Counted from the first letter of the stretch, positions 35,834 to 44,493 are shown. The stretch: 64,000 nt of DNA from UBA2279 sp041595875 (GCA_041595875.1 JBFHJN010000005.1:8171-72170), one strand, 5' to 3'. Notes: a model not told the origin generated them from the sequence alone. Program-made: numbers and translations.

Positions 35834-38800
35834 CTACAGCTCGTTCTTGATGAACTCCAGCATCTTGGGAACAAGATCCGGAATGACCAAGGGAAGCATG
35901 TTCGGCAGCAGCGCGTCCATCGTCTCGGGGAGCAGATCAGGCATGAGCTCCTCCATGTCCTCAGGCAGCGGACCCACCCTGCGCGAGACCTCTGCCAGCA
36001 TCGCGGGCATCACCTGCGGCATCATCGAGGGCATCATCTTAGGCATCATCGATGGCATCATCTTGCCCATCATCGCCAGACCGCCCGGAATCGTGCGTGC
36101 GACCTTCATCATGGGGATCATGCCACCGGGCATAGCCTTCATCATCTCGGGCAACAGCGTGACCATGATGTCGGCGATCGACTCCGGCTTCATCAGCCAG
36201 ATGAACTTCTCGAAATAGCCCCACAGCTCGTTCGCGTACGCGGTCGGGTCCGGATGTGCTATGCCGAGTCCGTCCATCGCGAGGTGAGCAAGATCGACGA
36301 CCTCCATAGGGATGTCTTTCTTGGCGACAGAGTCACGGAACTGCACCTGACAGCAAGGGCAGAGTGCCACCATCGCGTCAGCCTCGACAGCCACAGCCTC
36401 GTCAAGCCTCATCTTGCCAAGCTCAGGCGCGACCGGTGTGTCACCGATCAGGGTCAGAACCGAACCACAGCACAACGCTTCCTCATGATTGTGCTCCATC
36501 TCCACGAACTCGACGCCGGGAATGGCCTTTATGATGTCCCGTGGCGGTTCGTAGTTGCCCTGTGCACGACCCATGTGGCACGAGTCGTGGAACGTGAGCT
36601 TCTTGTTGACCTCGTGGTCGAACTCCAGCGTGCCGTCTGCGATAGCGTCGGCTACCAGCTCCGAGTAGTGCTTGACCTCGAACTCGTACTCCTCGCCACG
36701 CTCAGCAGCAAGATTGGCATAGAGCTCCTTCCACACGAGCCCGCACGCCGGGCACGAAGTCACGATCGTCTTCGCACCGCGCTTGCGCGCCTCGGCGGTG
36801 TTGTGCTCGTAGATCTCCTCGAAGACATCCCACTTGCCGGCTACCTTCATGGGGATGCCGCAACAGGCCTCGTCCTCGCCCATATAGTTGAACTTCACAC
36901 CCGCGCGGTCGAGCAGCTCGACCGATGCTTGTGCCACATCGGTGTTGACCAGGCTGGCGGTGCATCCTGCGAAGTAGAGGATGTCGGAGGACTCATCGAC
37001 CTTAGGCTTGATGTGCTCGGGCACCCAGTCAGCGCGCTTCTCCTTCTTGGAGGCCCAGATGTTCAGCTCGCCCCGGAGAGATGCAGCCATCATCTCGAAG
37101 GGTGGGAACGTCATGCGCTTCTCATCGTGGATCAGCTTCCCGCGCATGGCCATCCAGGAGTGCTCGACCGGGAGCTGGAGCTGGCAACGCGAGTTGCACA
37201 CCTCACACGTGGTGCAGACCAGGAACGTGTCGACCATGTGCTGGTCGAACTTCTCGCGACCCTCTAGTACCTCTTTCAGGTACGCGTACTTGCCTCGTGG
37301 CGAGTGACTCATCCATCCACGAACCGAGTACTCCTCGCAGGTGGGAACACAGTACCCGCACTGCGCGCATGCATATGAGTAGAACGCCACATCGGCCGGG
37401 ATGCCGTTCTTGTCTTCGGTGCCCACCATGTCACCGGTCGGAGCTTTAGCGGCATTCGCGATGGGACGGACCAGCGGCTCGAAGGCAAGCGCCATACCCA
37501 TGAGCGCATTCACCGCACCCGTACCCAGGATCTTCTTCGGGTTCATGATGCCTGCCGAATCAGTGGAGCGCTTGAAGGAATCCAGGGCTTCGTACTTCTT
37601 GGCGCCTAGAACGCTCCTGGCTTCCTGACGGAAGTACAGGCCGGTGGAATATGCGCCGCCGTGATGCTCCTTGGCTATCTTGATTACCACCAGGGACAGT
37701 GCGAACGCCAGGTTGAACGCGAGCGTACGCTCGTCGTGCGGGATGAAGCCCAGCAACACGACCTTGTCGCCCTTTCCAAGCATGCCTTCGAGCACGAATG
37801 GCTGCTTGACCCGCTGGTCTATCTCAGACAGGACCGCGCCCAGCTCCGAAAGAGGGACGACGACCTCAGTGGGGACGATCGACGGACCGACACGCTTCAG
37901 GCGCATCGGAGCGAAACGCTGCTCCCACTCATGCTCTGCAGCCTCGGGCTCACACTCGGTGCCGCCGTTCGACTCCATGATCGCGGTCAGAGCGACGTCG
38001 ATCGCTCCCCTGCGCGACTCCGGATACGCGATGACGGCAAGAAAGCCCTCAGGGAACTCCGGCTCGTATCCCATGTGGGTCATCTCCCACGGATGACCGT
38101 GCCGATGAGGGATCGTCTTCTTGAGTCGCACCGACTCCGGATTGAGGAAGGTAAGAGACCAGATAGGGAGCTTTTGAACGGAGATAGCGTTCAGTGCCGA
38201 CTGCAAGTCAGCGATCGTCGGGAACGACAGGACGCGGTGCACCTCGGCCCCAAGGTCACGCAATGCAATGGTCACCTCGGTGATGATGCCGGTGATGCCC
38301 TCGGCGTCCGCAACGAGGGTCTCAAGCTCCTCGCCCGTGAACTCGCGGATGGAACCATCGGGAAGGATCACGCGGGCGGAGAGAACGCTGTCTTTGAAGA
38401 ACCCGTATTCGTAGCTGCCAAACCCCGCACCACCCTGTGCAAGCCAACCCGCCACCGTGGATGACGGGAGTGATGACGGGTACAGACGCAGATCAAGACC
38501 CTGTGCGTTCAACTTCTTCTGCAAGGGCTCCCACAGAGTGCCGCCCTGGACGCGGACCGTCTTGGCCTCGGCATCTATCTCGAGGATCTCGCCCATGGCG
38601 GACATGTCCGCGACGATCGCACCGGGCAAAGGCAGGACTCCACCGTAACCCGATGTCGACATCCCTCTTGGCACTAGCGGCACGTGCTCGGTCCTTGCAA
38701 GCTTGATCAACGCGAGGACTTCTTCCTCCGTCTGAGGCCTGACCACAGCTCCGGCAACGCCCGTGGGCATCAATGGCTTGACCAGCTTAGGAAGGGCACC

Positions 38801-38902
38801 GATATCAGCCGAGTAAAGCTTCCGTTCGACACGATCAGTCCTGACCCGGTCACCGAAGATATCCTTCAGCTGGCGTTCGACCCGTTCGCTAACTACTGAC
38901 AT
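35834..38902 (-). CDS. FAD-linked oxidase/Fe-S (GlcD-GlpC type) fusion with Met-Pro tail
   Basis: 1022-residue soluble oxidoreductase, probably for a 2-hydroxy acid such as lactate or glycolate. Order: FAD_binding_4 domain (residues ~50-230, VPLVPRGMSTSGYGGVLPLP), FAD-oxidase C-terminal domain, two ferredoxin motifs (CAQCGYCVPTCEEY and CTTCEVCNSRCQ), then two CCG domains (LYFAGCTASLVN, EACCGIPM, HDSCHMGRAQ, ALCCGSVL). The last ~110 residues are unusual: repeated Met-Pro pairs such as MMPSMMPKMMPSMMPQVMPA, then Leu-Pro repeats. The ATG at 38902 is preferred because AAGGGA lies 7 nt upstream. Confidence 0.88.
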   Translation of the reverse strand: MSVVSERVERQLKDIFGDRVRTDRVERKLYSADIGALPKLVKPLMPTGVAGAVVRPQTEEEVLALIKLARTEHVPLVPRGMSTSGYGGVLPLPGAIVADMSAMGEILEIDAEAKTVRVQGGTLWEPLQKKLNAQGLDLRLYPSSLPSSTVAGWLAQGGAGFGSYEYGFFKDSVLSARVILPDGSIREFTGEELETLVADAEGITGIITEVTIALRDLGAEVHRVLSFPTIADLQSALNAISVQKLPIWSLTFLNPESVRLKKTIPHRHGHPWEMTHMGYEPEFPEGFLAVIAYPESRRGAIDVALTAIMESNGGTECEPEAAEHEWEQRFAPMRLKRVGPSIVPTEVVVPLSELGAVLSEIDQRVKQPFVLEGMLGKGDKVVLLGFIPHDERTLAFNLAFALSLVVIKIAKEHHGGAYSTGLYFRQEARSVLGAKKYEALDSFKRSTDSAGIMNPKKILGTGAVNALMGMALAFEPLVRPIANAAKAPTGDMVGTEDKNGIPADVAFYSYACAQCGYCVPTCEEYSVRGWMSHSPRGKYAYLKEVLEGREKFDQHMVDTFLVCTTCEVCNSRCQLQLPVEHSWMAMRGKLIHDEKRMTFPPFEMMAASLRGELNIWASKKEKRADWVPEHIKPKVDESSDILYFAGCTASLVNTDVAQASVELLDRAGVKFNYMGEDEACCGIPMKVAGKWDVFEEIYEHNTAEARKRGAKTIVTSCPACGLVWKELYANLAAERGEEYEFEVKHYSELVADAIADGTLEFDHEVNKKLTFHDSCHMGRAQGNYEPPRDIIKAIPGVEFVEMEHNHEEALCCGSVLTLIGDTPVAPELGKMRLDEAVAVEADAMVALCPCCQVQFRDSVAKKDIPMEVVDLAHLAMDGLGIAHPDPTAYANELWGYFEKFIWLMKPESIADIMVTLLPEMMKAMPGGMIPMMKVARTIPGGLAMMGKMMPSMMPKMMPSMMPQVMPAMLAEVSRRVGPLPEDMEELMPDLLPETMDALLPNMLPLVIPDLVPKMLEFIKNEL

Positions 38903-38970
38903 CACTGCGTCCCTTCCGTCGGGCATCACAGTCCGACGTTCCGTGTGGTATACCCCCTCGCGTATTCCCA

Positions 38971-38999
38971 ACGATACCCCCTATGGTATTCGTCGTCAA
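38971..38999 (-). promoter_or_regulatory. Promoter of the FAD/Fe-S oxidoreductase gene
   Basis: TTGACG (minus strand, 38994-38999), 17-nt spacer, TATCGT (38971-38976). A 9-bp direct repeat ATACCCCCT (38950-38958 and 38974-38982) overlaps and follows the -10 box and could be an operator. Predicted only. Confidence 0.5.
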
Positions 39000-39024
39000 C
39001 GCCACCGTAGCAATTCGCGTGCCG

Positions 39025-39052
39025 TTGGAAAGACAGACCCGCGTGCTATGAT
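39025..39052 (+). promoter_or_regulatory. Promoter of the HAD phosphatase gene
   Basis: TTGGAA (39025-39030), 16-nt spacer, and an extended -10 TGCTATGAT whose hexamer is 39047-39052. It lies 48 bp upstream of the HAD gene start, back to back with the divergent promoter. Confidence 0.55.
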
Positions 39053-39099
39053 TCGCAAGAGTCTCGACCCCCATCTGTATCATATTCCCAGGGAGCCCC

Positions 39100-39798
39100 A
39101 TGCGAGCGATACTCTTCGATCTTGACGGCACGCTGCTCGACATCGACCTTGAGTCGTTTCTGCACAGGTACTTCACAGAGCTCGAATCGGCCGCATCCGC
39201 ACTCTCCCCACAGGGCGATGGCGCGTCGATTCTGCGCGCGATAAAGGACGCCACGACCGCGATGATGGGCAAGCATGATGGTCTGACGAATCAGGAGACC
39301 TTCTACGCGGACCTTCTGGAACGCACAGGAATAGACCTCGAAGTCCACTGGGATACGTTCGGACGCTTCTACGAGAAGGTGTTCCCCACACTGGGAAGCG
39401 ACTGCCGACCCGCCAAGGGCGCCAGGCAGGCTGTTGAGACAGCGCTCTCCCATGGGCTCAAAGTCGCCATCGCGACAAACCCGATCTTTCCCCGGGTAGC
39501 AGTCGACGAGCGCTTGTCCTGGGCCGGGTTGACCGATCTTGGCCTTGAGGTAGTCACCAGCTACGAGACGATGTACGCCTGCAAGCCTCATCCGGAGTAC
39601 TTCAGACAGACGGCGGGTATGGTCGGCGTGGCTCCGGCAGACTGCCTGATGGTAGGCGATGACAGGTTCTTGGACATGCCGGCCGCGGACACCGGGATGC
39701 GTACCTTCTACGTGGGCGCCGACCCCAAAGCCGCCGCAGACTACAGAGGCGACCTGAATGCGCTACACGAGCTGATACCGCGCCTGGCTAGCACTTAG
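39100..39798 (+). CDS. HAD-superfamily phosphatase
   Basis: 232-residue HAD hydrolase with the nucleophile motif LFDLDGTLLDIDLE (D8, D10), a helical cap (~15-90), motif II in VAIATNPIFP (Thr), Lys in CKPHPEYF, and motif IV VGDDRFLDMPAA. Substrate unknown; phosphoglycolate-phosphatase-like members have this arrangement. It is convergent with the DUF2249 gene and its stop overlaps that gene by 4 bp. Confidence 0.85.
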   Translation: MRAILFDLDGTLLDIDLESFLHRYFTELESAASALSPQGDGASILRAIKDATTAMMGKHDGLTNQETFYADLLERTGIDLEVHWDTFGRFYEKVFPTLGSDCRPAKGARQAVETALSHGLKVAIATNPIFPRVAVDERLSWAGLTDLGLEVVTSYETMYACKPHPEYFRQTAGMVGVAPADCLMVGDDRFLDMPAADTGMRTFYVGADPKAAADYRGDLNALHELIPRLAST

Positions 39799-40055
39799 AC
39801 CAGACGCCGACGGATCAGCGCGACCCACGCACCGTCCAGACGCTGGTCCGTGTCGAATTCGAAACAACCGCGGGACTCTCGCCGGAGATCCAGCTGGTAA
39901 CCGAGCCCGGACGGGTCATGGTCGCAGATGACCACGATGCTGTCATGGCAATCGGTCTGCAGCATCTTGTCCACCACCGCAAAGACCACCGGTCTCCGCA
40001 TGGCGGGAGTAAGCCCTCGGAGGTCCATGACCAAACCGTTCGCTGCGTTGCTCAA
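39795..40055 (-). CDS. DUF2249 (TusA-like fold) protein
   Basis: 86-residue protein with VMDLRGLTPAMRRPVVFAVV, which resembles the DUF2249/SirA-like family associated with redox and nitrogen-oxide metabolism. No CPxP motif of TusA is present, and the role is unknown. Start is either the TTG at 40055 (AGGTGG upstream) or the ATG nine codons later at 40028. Follows the small acidic ORF by 29 bp. Confidence 0.7.
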   Translation of the reverse strand: MSNAANGLVMDLRGLTPAMRRPVVFAVVDKMLQTDCHDSIVVICDHDPSGLGYQLDLRRESRGCFEFDTDQRLDGAWVALIRRRLV

Positions 40056-40084
40056 GCTTCCACCTTAGTACGACTGCGGACGGC

Positions 40085-40279
40085 TCATGAACCACCGTCT
40101 TCTTCGTTCTCGTACGCCTCGGCCAGATCTGTCCCGGCGCAGTCCGCCGTTTCGTGTGGCTCCATTGAGTCCCGATCGTTACGGCAACGCTCGCGAAGGG
40201 CGTCGATGTCCTTCTCGTCTTCGCCACTTGGTGGTGCGTCCCCGAAGATCCCCGGATGGGAGCGCTTCTCTTCAGACAT
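40085..40279 (-). CDS. Small acidic hypothetical protein
   Basis: 64-residue hydrophilic protein, rich in Asp, Glu and Arg, with two Cys near residues 31 and 46 (LRERCRNDRD and TADCAGTD). No family recognised. The ATG at 40279 is strongly supported by GGAGGGG 5 nt upstream. An in-frame ATG at 40387 would add 36 residues without a ribosome site. Apparently co-transcribed with the DUF2249 gene. Confidence 0.55.
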   Translation of the reverse strand: MSEEKRSHPGIFGDAPPSGEDEKDIDALRERCRNDRDSMEPHETADCAGTDLAEAYENEEDGGS

Positions 40280-40463
40280 ACTAACCCCTCCTGTAATGAT
40301 TAGTCGTTCAGCCCCTGATTCCTGCCGACTGTCGCACATATACTTTATGGAGGCAGGTATATGCACCAGCTCATTGAATTGTTCCACCTGATTGGCTTTC
40401 CGTGCGCGCCAACGTATTGGTACACTATGTAATCAGTGGTTTGGCGAGGGGAACCGAGGGGTT

Positions 40464-40586
40464 ATGGGAAAACGTCGGCGGACGCCGGCCAGGACGAATA
40501 CGAATACGCAGCGCGTCTCAACCTGCAGTCCCTGCGGGAAAGATGCGGCATTCGTCGTCACCCCCTCTGACACCATCCACACTTGA
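40464..40586 (+). CDS. Possible small basic peptide in hydrogenase leader region
   Basis: Possible 40-residue ORF with a strongly basic N-terminus (MGKRRRTPARTNTNT) and a CSPCGK motif. GAGGGG lies only 2 nt before the ATG, poor spacing, so coding is doubtful. It is followed by terminator-like hairpins from 40596. It may instead be untranslated leader. Confidence 0.2.
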   Translation: MGKRRRTPARTNTNTQRVSTCSPCGKDAAFVVTPSDTIHT

Positions 40587-40595
40587 GTCTCCGCT

Positions 40596-40750
40596 GGGGC
40601 AGGTCTGCCCCGGGAATGGTCGCCACTTAAGCGACCTTTCTCCCCCACCATTCTGTTCAGCCCCGCGCGACGTTCTCGTCGCGCCATCAACACGGTAGCC
40701 TCGGGCCCGATGCGCATTGCCGGTCACGCGCATCGGTTCCCGTTCGAGGC
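40596..40750 (+). promoter_or_regulatory. Structured leader upstream of the [NiFeSe] hydrogenase operon
   Basis: The 594-bp gap between the divergent small gene and the hydrogenase contains successive strong hairpins: 40596-40602/40605-40611, 40618-40623/40631-40636 (followed by TTTCTCC, terminator-like), 40665-40672/40677-40684 (8 bp, TTCT loop), and a 53-nt near-perfect hairpin, 40698-40703/40745-40750 enclosing 40707-40715/40728-40736. A fifth (40799-40805/40812-40818) is nearer the start. This may be a regulatory leader with early termination; I do not recognise a known riboswitch. Confidence 0.45.
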
Positions 40751-40788
40751 CATAAGGAATCGAATCGAGATCCGGAAAGGAGGAGCTA

Positions 40789-40842
40789 GTGCTCGATAGT
40801 CGGGCAATAGGGCCCGACGTTCACGGTTTTCCTGCAATGTAG
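40789..40842 (+). CDS. Possible 17-codon leader peptide
   Basis: GTG-initiated ORF encoding (M)LDSRAIGPDVHGFPAM, preceded by AAAGGAGGAGCTA, an excellent ribosome site. A 7-bp hairpin (40799-40818) lies inside it, and it ends 31 bp before the hydrogenase small-subunit start. Could be a leader peptide coupling translation to operon expression. Speculative. Confidence 0.3.
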   Translation: MLDSRAIGPDVHGFPAM

Positions 40843-40873
40843 GTACCGTTATTACACCAAGGAGGTGTATGGC

Positions 40874-42088
40874 ATGGCGCATGAGGGGCATAACGCGCTG
40901 CATGATCTGCTTACGGTCCGCGGCGTGACCCGTCGTGACTTCCTGAAGTACTGCGGCAGCATTGCCGCAGCACTGGGGATGTCCGAGACGATGGCACCTC
41001 AGATTGCCGCAGCCCTCGAAGGGGCACCGAAACTGATGCCCACCCTGTGGCTGAACGGTGGATCTTGCACCGGCTGCACCGAGTCCATCGCACAGGTGGA
41101 CTCCCCCGACGTCGCTACGATCGTTCTCGACTACCTCTCGACCAACTATTTCGAGACGATCATGGCTGCTGCGGGCGAGCAGGCGGAGAAGCAGATCGAA
41201 GAGACGATCGCCGAAGGCGGCTACATCGTCATCTACGAAGGATCGGTAATGACCGGTCAGGATGGCAACACCCTGCTGGTCGCTGGCAAGAAGGGCACCG
41301 AGATCCTGTCCGAGGCGGCTCGCGGAGCAGCGGCTGTCATCGCAGTCGGATCCTGTGCAGTGGACGGCGGCTGGGTCTACGGTTACCCCAACCCTGCCGA
41401 GGCAACGGGCGTCCAGGCGTGGCTGAACCACGAAGGAATCACGACTCCCGTCGTCAACCTGCCCACCTGCCCGGTCAACCCCGAGTGGATCGTCGCCATG
41501 GTCGTCCAGCTGTTGCTGGTCGCCGACCGTGACGTCGCCACGTTCGTGGAGAAGACCGAATGGGTCACCCGTTCTTACACGGATCGCAAGTACGGCGCTG
41601 TCGATCTGCTTATGCCGAAGGGCATCTTCGGTCAGAGCATCCACGACAACTGCCCGCGTCGCGGTCACTTTGAGAACGGCGAGTTCGTCACTGAGTTCGG
41701 CAGCAAAGAAGAGGCCATGGGCTACTGCCTGTACAAGGTCGGCTGCAAGGGTCCGCAGACGTTCACCAACTGCCCTGTCGTGCGGTGGAACCGCAGGACG
41801 AGCTGGTGTGTCGAAGCCGGAAGCCCCTGCATCGGCTGCGGCGGTCTGAACTGGGTCGACAACAACTCCCCGTTCTTCCACAGGCTTGCCGACATGCAGA
41901 TGGGCGATGCGCTCGGTAACGTCCAGCCTGGTTCGGTTGGCGCAGTCGTCGGTGGCGTAGCCGCCGCGGCTCTCGTCGCACACGGCCTCGGCATGAAAGC
42001 CGCCGGCCGGGTCGGCGACGGACCTCCCATGGAGGAAATGAAGAAGTACGACCGTAAGCGTCTCGCGAAGAAGGGAGGCGATAAATAG
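40874..42088 (+). CDS. [NiFeSe] hydrogenase small subunit, Tat-exported
   Basis: 404-residue Fe-S subunit of a membrane-bound uptake-type hydrogenase. A Tat signal is evident (T19-R-R-D-F-L-K25, then YCGSIAAALGMS). Cluster ligands include NGGSCTGCTESIA, VGSCAVDGG, NLPTCPVNPEW, and the distal CYSLYK-equivalent region with CPRRGHF and GCKGPQTFTNCP, plus CIGCGG. The C-terminus has a hydrophobic segment (VGAVVGGVAAAALVAHG) that may anchor it. The ATG at 40874 is preferred because GGAGG lies 8 nt upstream; a GTG at 40865 is unlikely. Its TAG overlaps the large-subunit GTG by one base. Confidence 0.93.
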   Translation: MAHEGHNALHDLLTVRGVTRRDFLKYCGSIAAALGMSETMAPQIAAALEGAPKLMPTLWLNGGSCTGCTESIAQVDSPDVATIVLDYLSTNYFETIMAAAGEQAEKQIEETIAEGGYIVIYEGSVMTGQDGNTLLVAGKKGTEILSEAARGAAAVIAVGSCAVDGGWVYGYPNPAEATGVQAWLNHEGITTPVVNLPTCPVNPEWIVAMVVQLLLVADRDVATFVEKTEWVTRSYTDRKYGAVDLLMPKGIFGQSIHDNCPRRGHFENGEFVTEFGSKEEAMGYCLYKVGCKGPQTFTNCPVVRWNRRTSWCVEAGSPCIGCGGLNWVDNNSPFFHRLADMQMGDALGNVQPGSVGAVVGGVAAAALVAHGLGMKAAGRVGDGPPMEEMKKYDRKRLAKKGGDK

Positions 42089-43755
42089 TGGCACGCGCAG
42101 TCATCGACCCGGTTACCAGAATCGAAGGTCACCTTCGCGTTGAGTGTGAAGTCACGGATGGTGTCGTCAAAGACGCCTGGGTGTCCGGAACGCTCTACCG
42201 CGGCATGGAGACGGTCATGCTTGACCGTCAGCCTGAGGATGCCTTCTATGTAACGCAGCGCATCTGTGGCGTCTGCCCGATCTCGCACAGCCACGCGTCT
42301 TCGATGTCAACTGAAGCCGCACTCGGCATTGAGATCCCCAACAACGCCCGCCTCGTCCGCAACCTGCTTGAGGCAGCACAGTACCTGCACAGCCACATCC
42401 TGTGGTTCTACACGCTGGCGGCTCTCGACTTCGTGAGCCCGATCAACGCCCTGTCCGCGAACATCGCCGACACCTACGCTCTTGCGCAGGCCGCCGGTAC
42501 GCGTGTTGCAGACTTCGGCGCGATCGCAAAGCGTCTCACCGCCTTTGCCGAGAACGGCCAGCTGTCGTTCCTGGGCGGGCACTACTGGGATCACCCCGGC
42601 TATGTCCTCCCGCCGGAGCTCGACCTCATCGCTACCGCGCACTACCTCGAGGCTCTCGAGATGCAGGCTGTGGCCAACGAGGTCGTCGCTGTCATCGGTG
42701 GCAAGTTCCCGCATCCCATGACCTCTGTTCCCGGTGGTACGGCATTCGTGCCCACCGAGGAGAAGCTGGATGACATCCTGTTCCGCTTCACGAGGCTCAA
42801 GGACTTCATCGATACGGCGCTCATCCCTGACACACTCGCGATCGCACCGTTCATTCTTGAGACCACGACATACGGTGGCGGCTGCGGCAACTTCCTGAGC
42901 TGGGGCGTCTTCGACTCCGCAGACAGGGATCCGTACAACCGCTTCCTGCCCCGTGGTTTCGTGACCGGTGGCCTGAAGGCCGAAGAAGTCGGACCCGACG
43001 ATGTCACAGAGTACGTTGAGCACTCGTGGTATGACTCGGCCAGCGGCCTCAATCCTTCCAAGGGTGAGACCAGCGTGAACTTCGACGAGTACAACGTGGA
43101 CAACAAGTACTCGTACGGCAAAGCAGCACGCTGCAAGGAGAAGCCGGCCGAGGTCGGTCCTCTTGCGCGTATGGTCGCCGCTTATGTGTACGAAGCCGGT
43201 GGAAAGACACTCGTCGAGGACACATCGGTCCGTACCCCGAAGGCACTCATCGACCTCACGCTTGAGGCGCTGGGTGTTGCAGGCAAGCCCGAGATCCTGG
43301 TGTCTCTGCTCGGTCGTATCGCCGCACGCAACCTTGAGGCTGCCTATGTCGCCGACCTTGCGCTCATGTGGGTCAACGAGCTCGTCGGCGCCATCAAGGG
43401 CGGAGACTCCACGTACTTCAAGGCGCGCGAGTCGTTCGACGGTCAGGGTGCCGGCCTGTGGGAAGCTCCCCGCGGTTCGGTCGGTCACTGGATCGACATC
43501 AAGAACAACAAGATCCAGGGCTATCAGGTCGTTGCTCCCACTACCTGGGACATCGCACCCCGCGACGCCGCTGGCGTTGCCGGCCCAATGGAGCAGGCGC
43601 TCATCGGTGCTCCGGTCTTCGATGTCGAGAGGCCTCTAGAGATGCTGCGCATAGCGCACAGCTTCGATCCTTGAATCGGTTGTGCTGTCCACGTTGTGGA
43701 CACAAAGACCGGCAAGGAGAGCACTGTGATGTCTTCGCCGATGGGGGTGATGTAG
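42088..43755 (+). CDS. [NiFeSe] hydrogenase large subunit with UGA-encoded selenocysteine
   Basis: 555-residue catalytic subunit. N-terminal Ni ligands C60 and C63 in RICGVCPISHSH. At codon 529 an in-frame TGA (43672-43674) follows S-F-D-P and precedes I-G-C-A-V-H, so read as Sec it restores DPUxxCxxH with U529, C532 and H535. A 20-residue extension (VVDTKTGKESTVMSSPMGVM), expected to be removed after H535, runs to a TAG at 43753 that touches the cytochrome b ATG. Stopping at the TGA would delete two Ni ligands. GTG start at 42088, with GGGAGG upstream. The enzyme presumably oxidises H2 outside the membrane. Confidence 0.9.
43672..43702 (+). promoter_or_regulatory. Candidate SECIS element (UGA plus hairpin)
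   Basis: Eleven nt after the TGA begins a 7-bp perfect stem (43686-43692 with 43696-43702) with a GTT loop, 17 nt in all. Bacterial SECIS elements recognised by SelB have an upper stem-loop of about this size and distance, with G and U in the loop. Weaker flanking pairs (GGT/ACC) could extend the helix downward. Confidence 0.75.
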
Positions 43756-44403
43756 ATGGGTTCTCACGCACACTACCGTGAGGCGCATCCACTGGTCTTC
43801 GTGATCACTCACTACATCAACCTGATCTGCATGATCATGCTCGCGTTCTCAGGCTTCTACATCCACTTCCCGTTCTTCTCTGCCGGGTTCATGGGTGTCG
43901 CCCGAGGCATGCACTTCGTCGCGATGTACGTGATCTTGATCACCCTCGTCTTCCGCATCATCGCCGCCTTCTTCGTGAAGACCGCGACACAGCTTGGAAG
44001 CCGCGAGGTTGATACGGACATCAAGAACTGGCTGCCGCAGGCTGAGAACAAACATCAGCTGTTTGAGACAGTCAAGTACTACCTGTTCTTCCGCAAGGAA
44101 GGCGTCATCTCGGGCAAGTATGGCTCGCTGCAGAAGATCGCATATCTGGCGACCATTCCGCTGACGTTCATCCAGGCCTATACCGGTTTTGCGATCTACG
44201 CCCCGTTCATGAACGCGGGCATCTTCGCTAGCGGTATCGACATGGTTGGCGGCCCGATGAACATGCGGATCATCCACTATTTCGGTATGTGGGTGTTCAT
44301 CCTGTTCACGATGGTCCACGCCTACCTGGCAAACATCTACAACTTCGCTCCGAGCAAGATCATCTTCCTTTGGAAGGAAACCTTGCCGGAGGGCAAGCAC
44401 TAG
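43756..44403 (+). CDS. Hydrogenase cytochrome b subunit
   Basis: 215-residue integral membrane diheme cytochrome b of the HyaC/HupC type, linking the hydrogenase to menaquinone. Four hydrophobic helices are apparent, the first in VFVITHYINLICMIMLAFSG. Candidate heme His lie in ITHYIN, RGMHFVAM, RIIHYFG and MVHAYLAN. The ATG follows the TAG of the read-through large-subunit frame directly, which independently supports that longer frame. Confidence 0.9.
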   Translation: MGSHAHYREAHPLVFVITHYINLICMIMLAFSGFYIHFPFFSAGFMGVARGMHFVAMYVILITLVFRIIAAFFVKTATQLGSREVDTDIKNWLPQAENKHQLFETVKYYLFFRKEGVISGKYGSLQKIAYLATIPLTFIQAYTGFAIYAPFMNAGIFASGIDMVGGPMNMRIIHYFGMWVFILFTMVHAYLANIYNFAPSKIIFLWKETLPEGKH

Positions 44404-44416
44404 ATGTGATCCGGTT

Positions 44417-44493
44417 GGGAGACCGGGCGACAAGCTCGGTCTCCCTCCGGGTGATGTAGGGTCTTGGAGCTCACGCTTCAAGACCCTACACTT
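44417..44493 (+). terminator. Two tandem hairpins between cytochrome b and protease genes
   Basis: First hairpin: 9-bp stem, 44417-44425 with 44437-44445. Second: 11-bp stem, 44456-44466 with 44479-44489, followed by ACTTTTG, a typical intrinsic terminator. They lie inside the operon, so the protease gene is probably expressed at a lower level by partial read-through or from its own promoter. Confidence 0.65.

Noticed and set aside
40464..40640. tmRNA or tRNA-Sec in the hydrogenase leader
   Set aside because: No tRNA-like acceptor, T-loop or TCA anticodon loop could be folded there.
42307..43488. 393-codon frame antisense to the hydrogenase large subunit
   Set aside because: No domain similarity; mirrors codon bias of the hydrogenase.
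43849..44481. Long open frame opposite the cytochrome b gene
   Set aside because: Charged, low-complexity translation; it is the shadow of a clear membrane protein frame.
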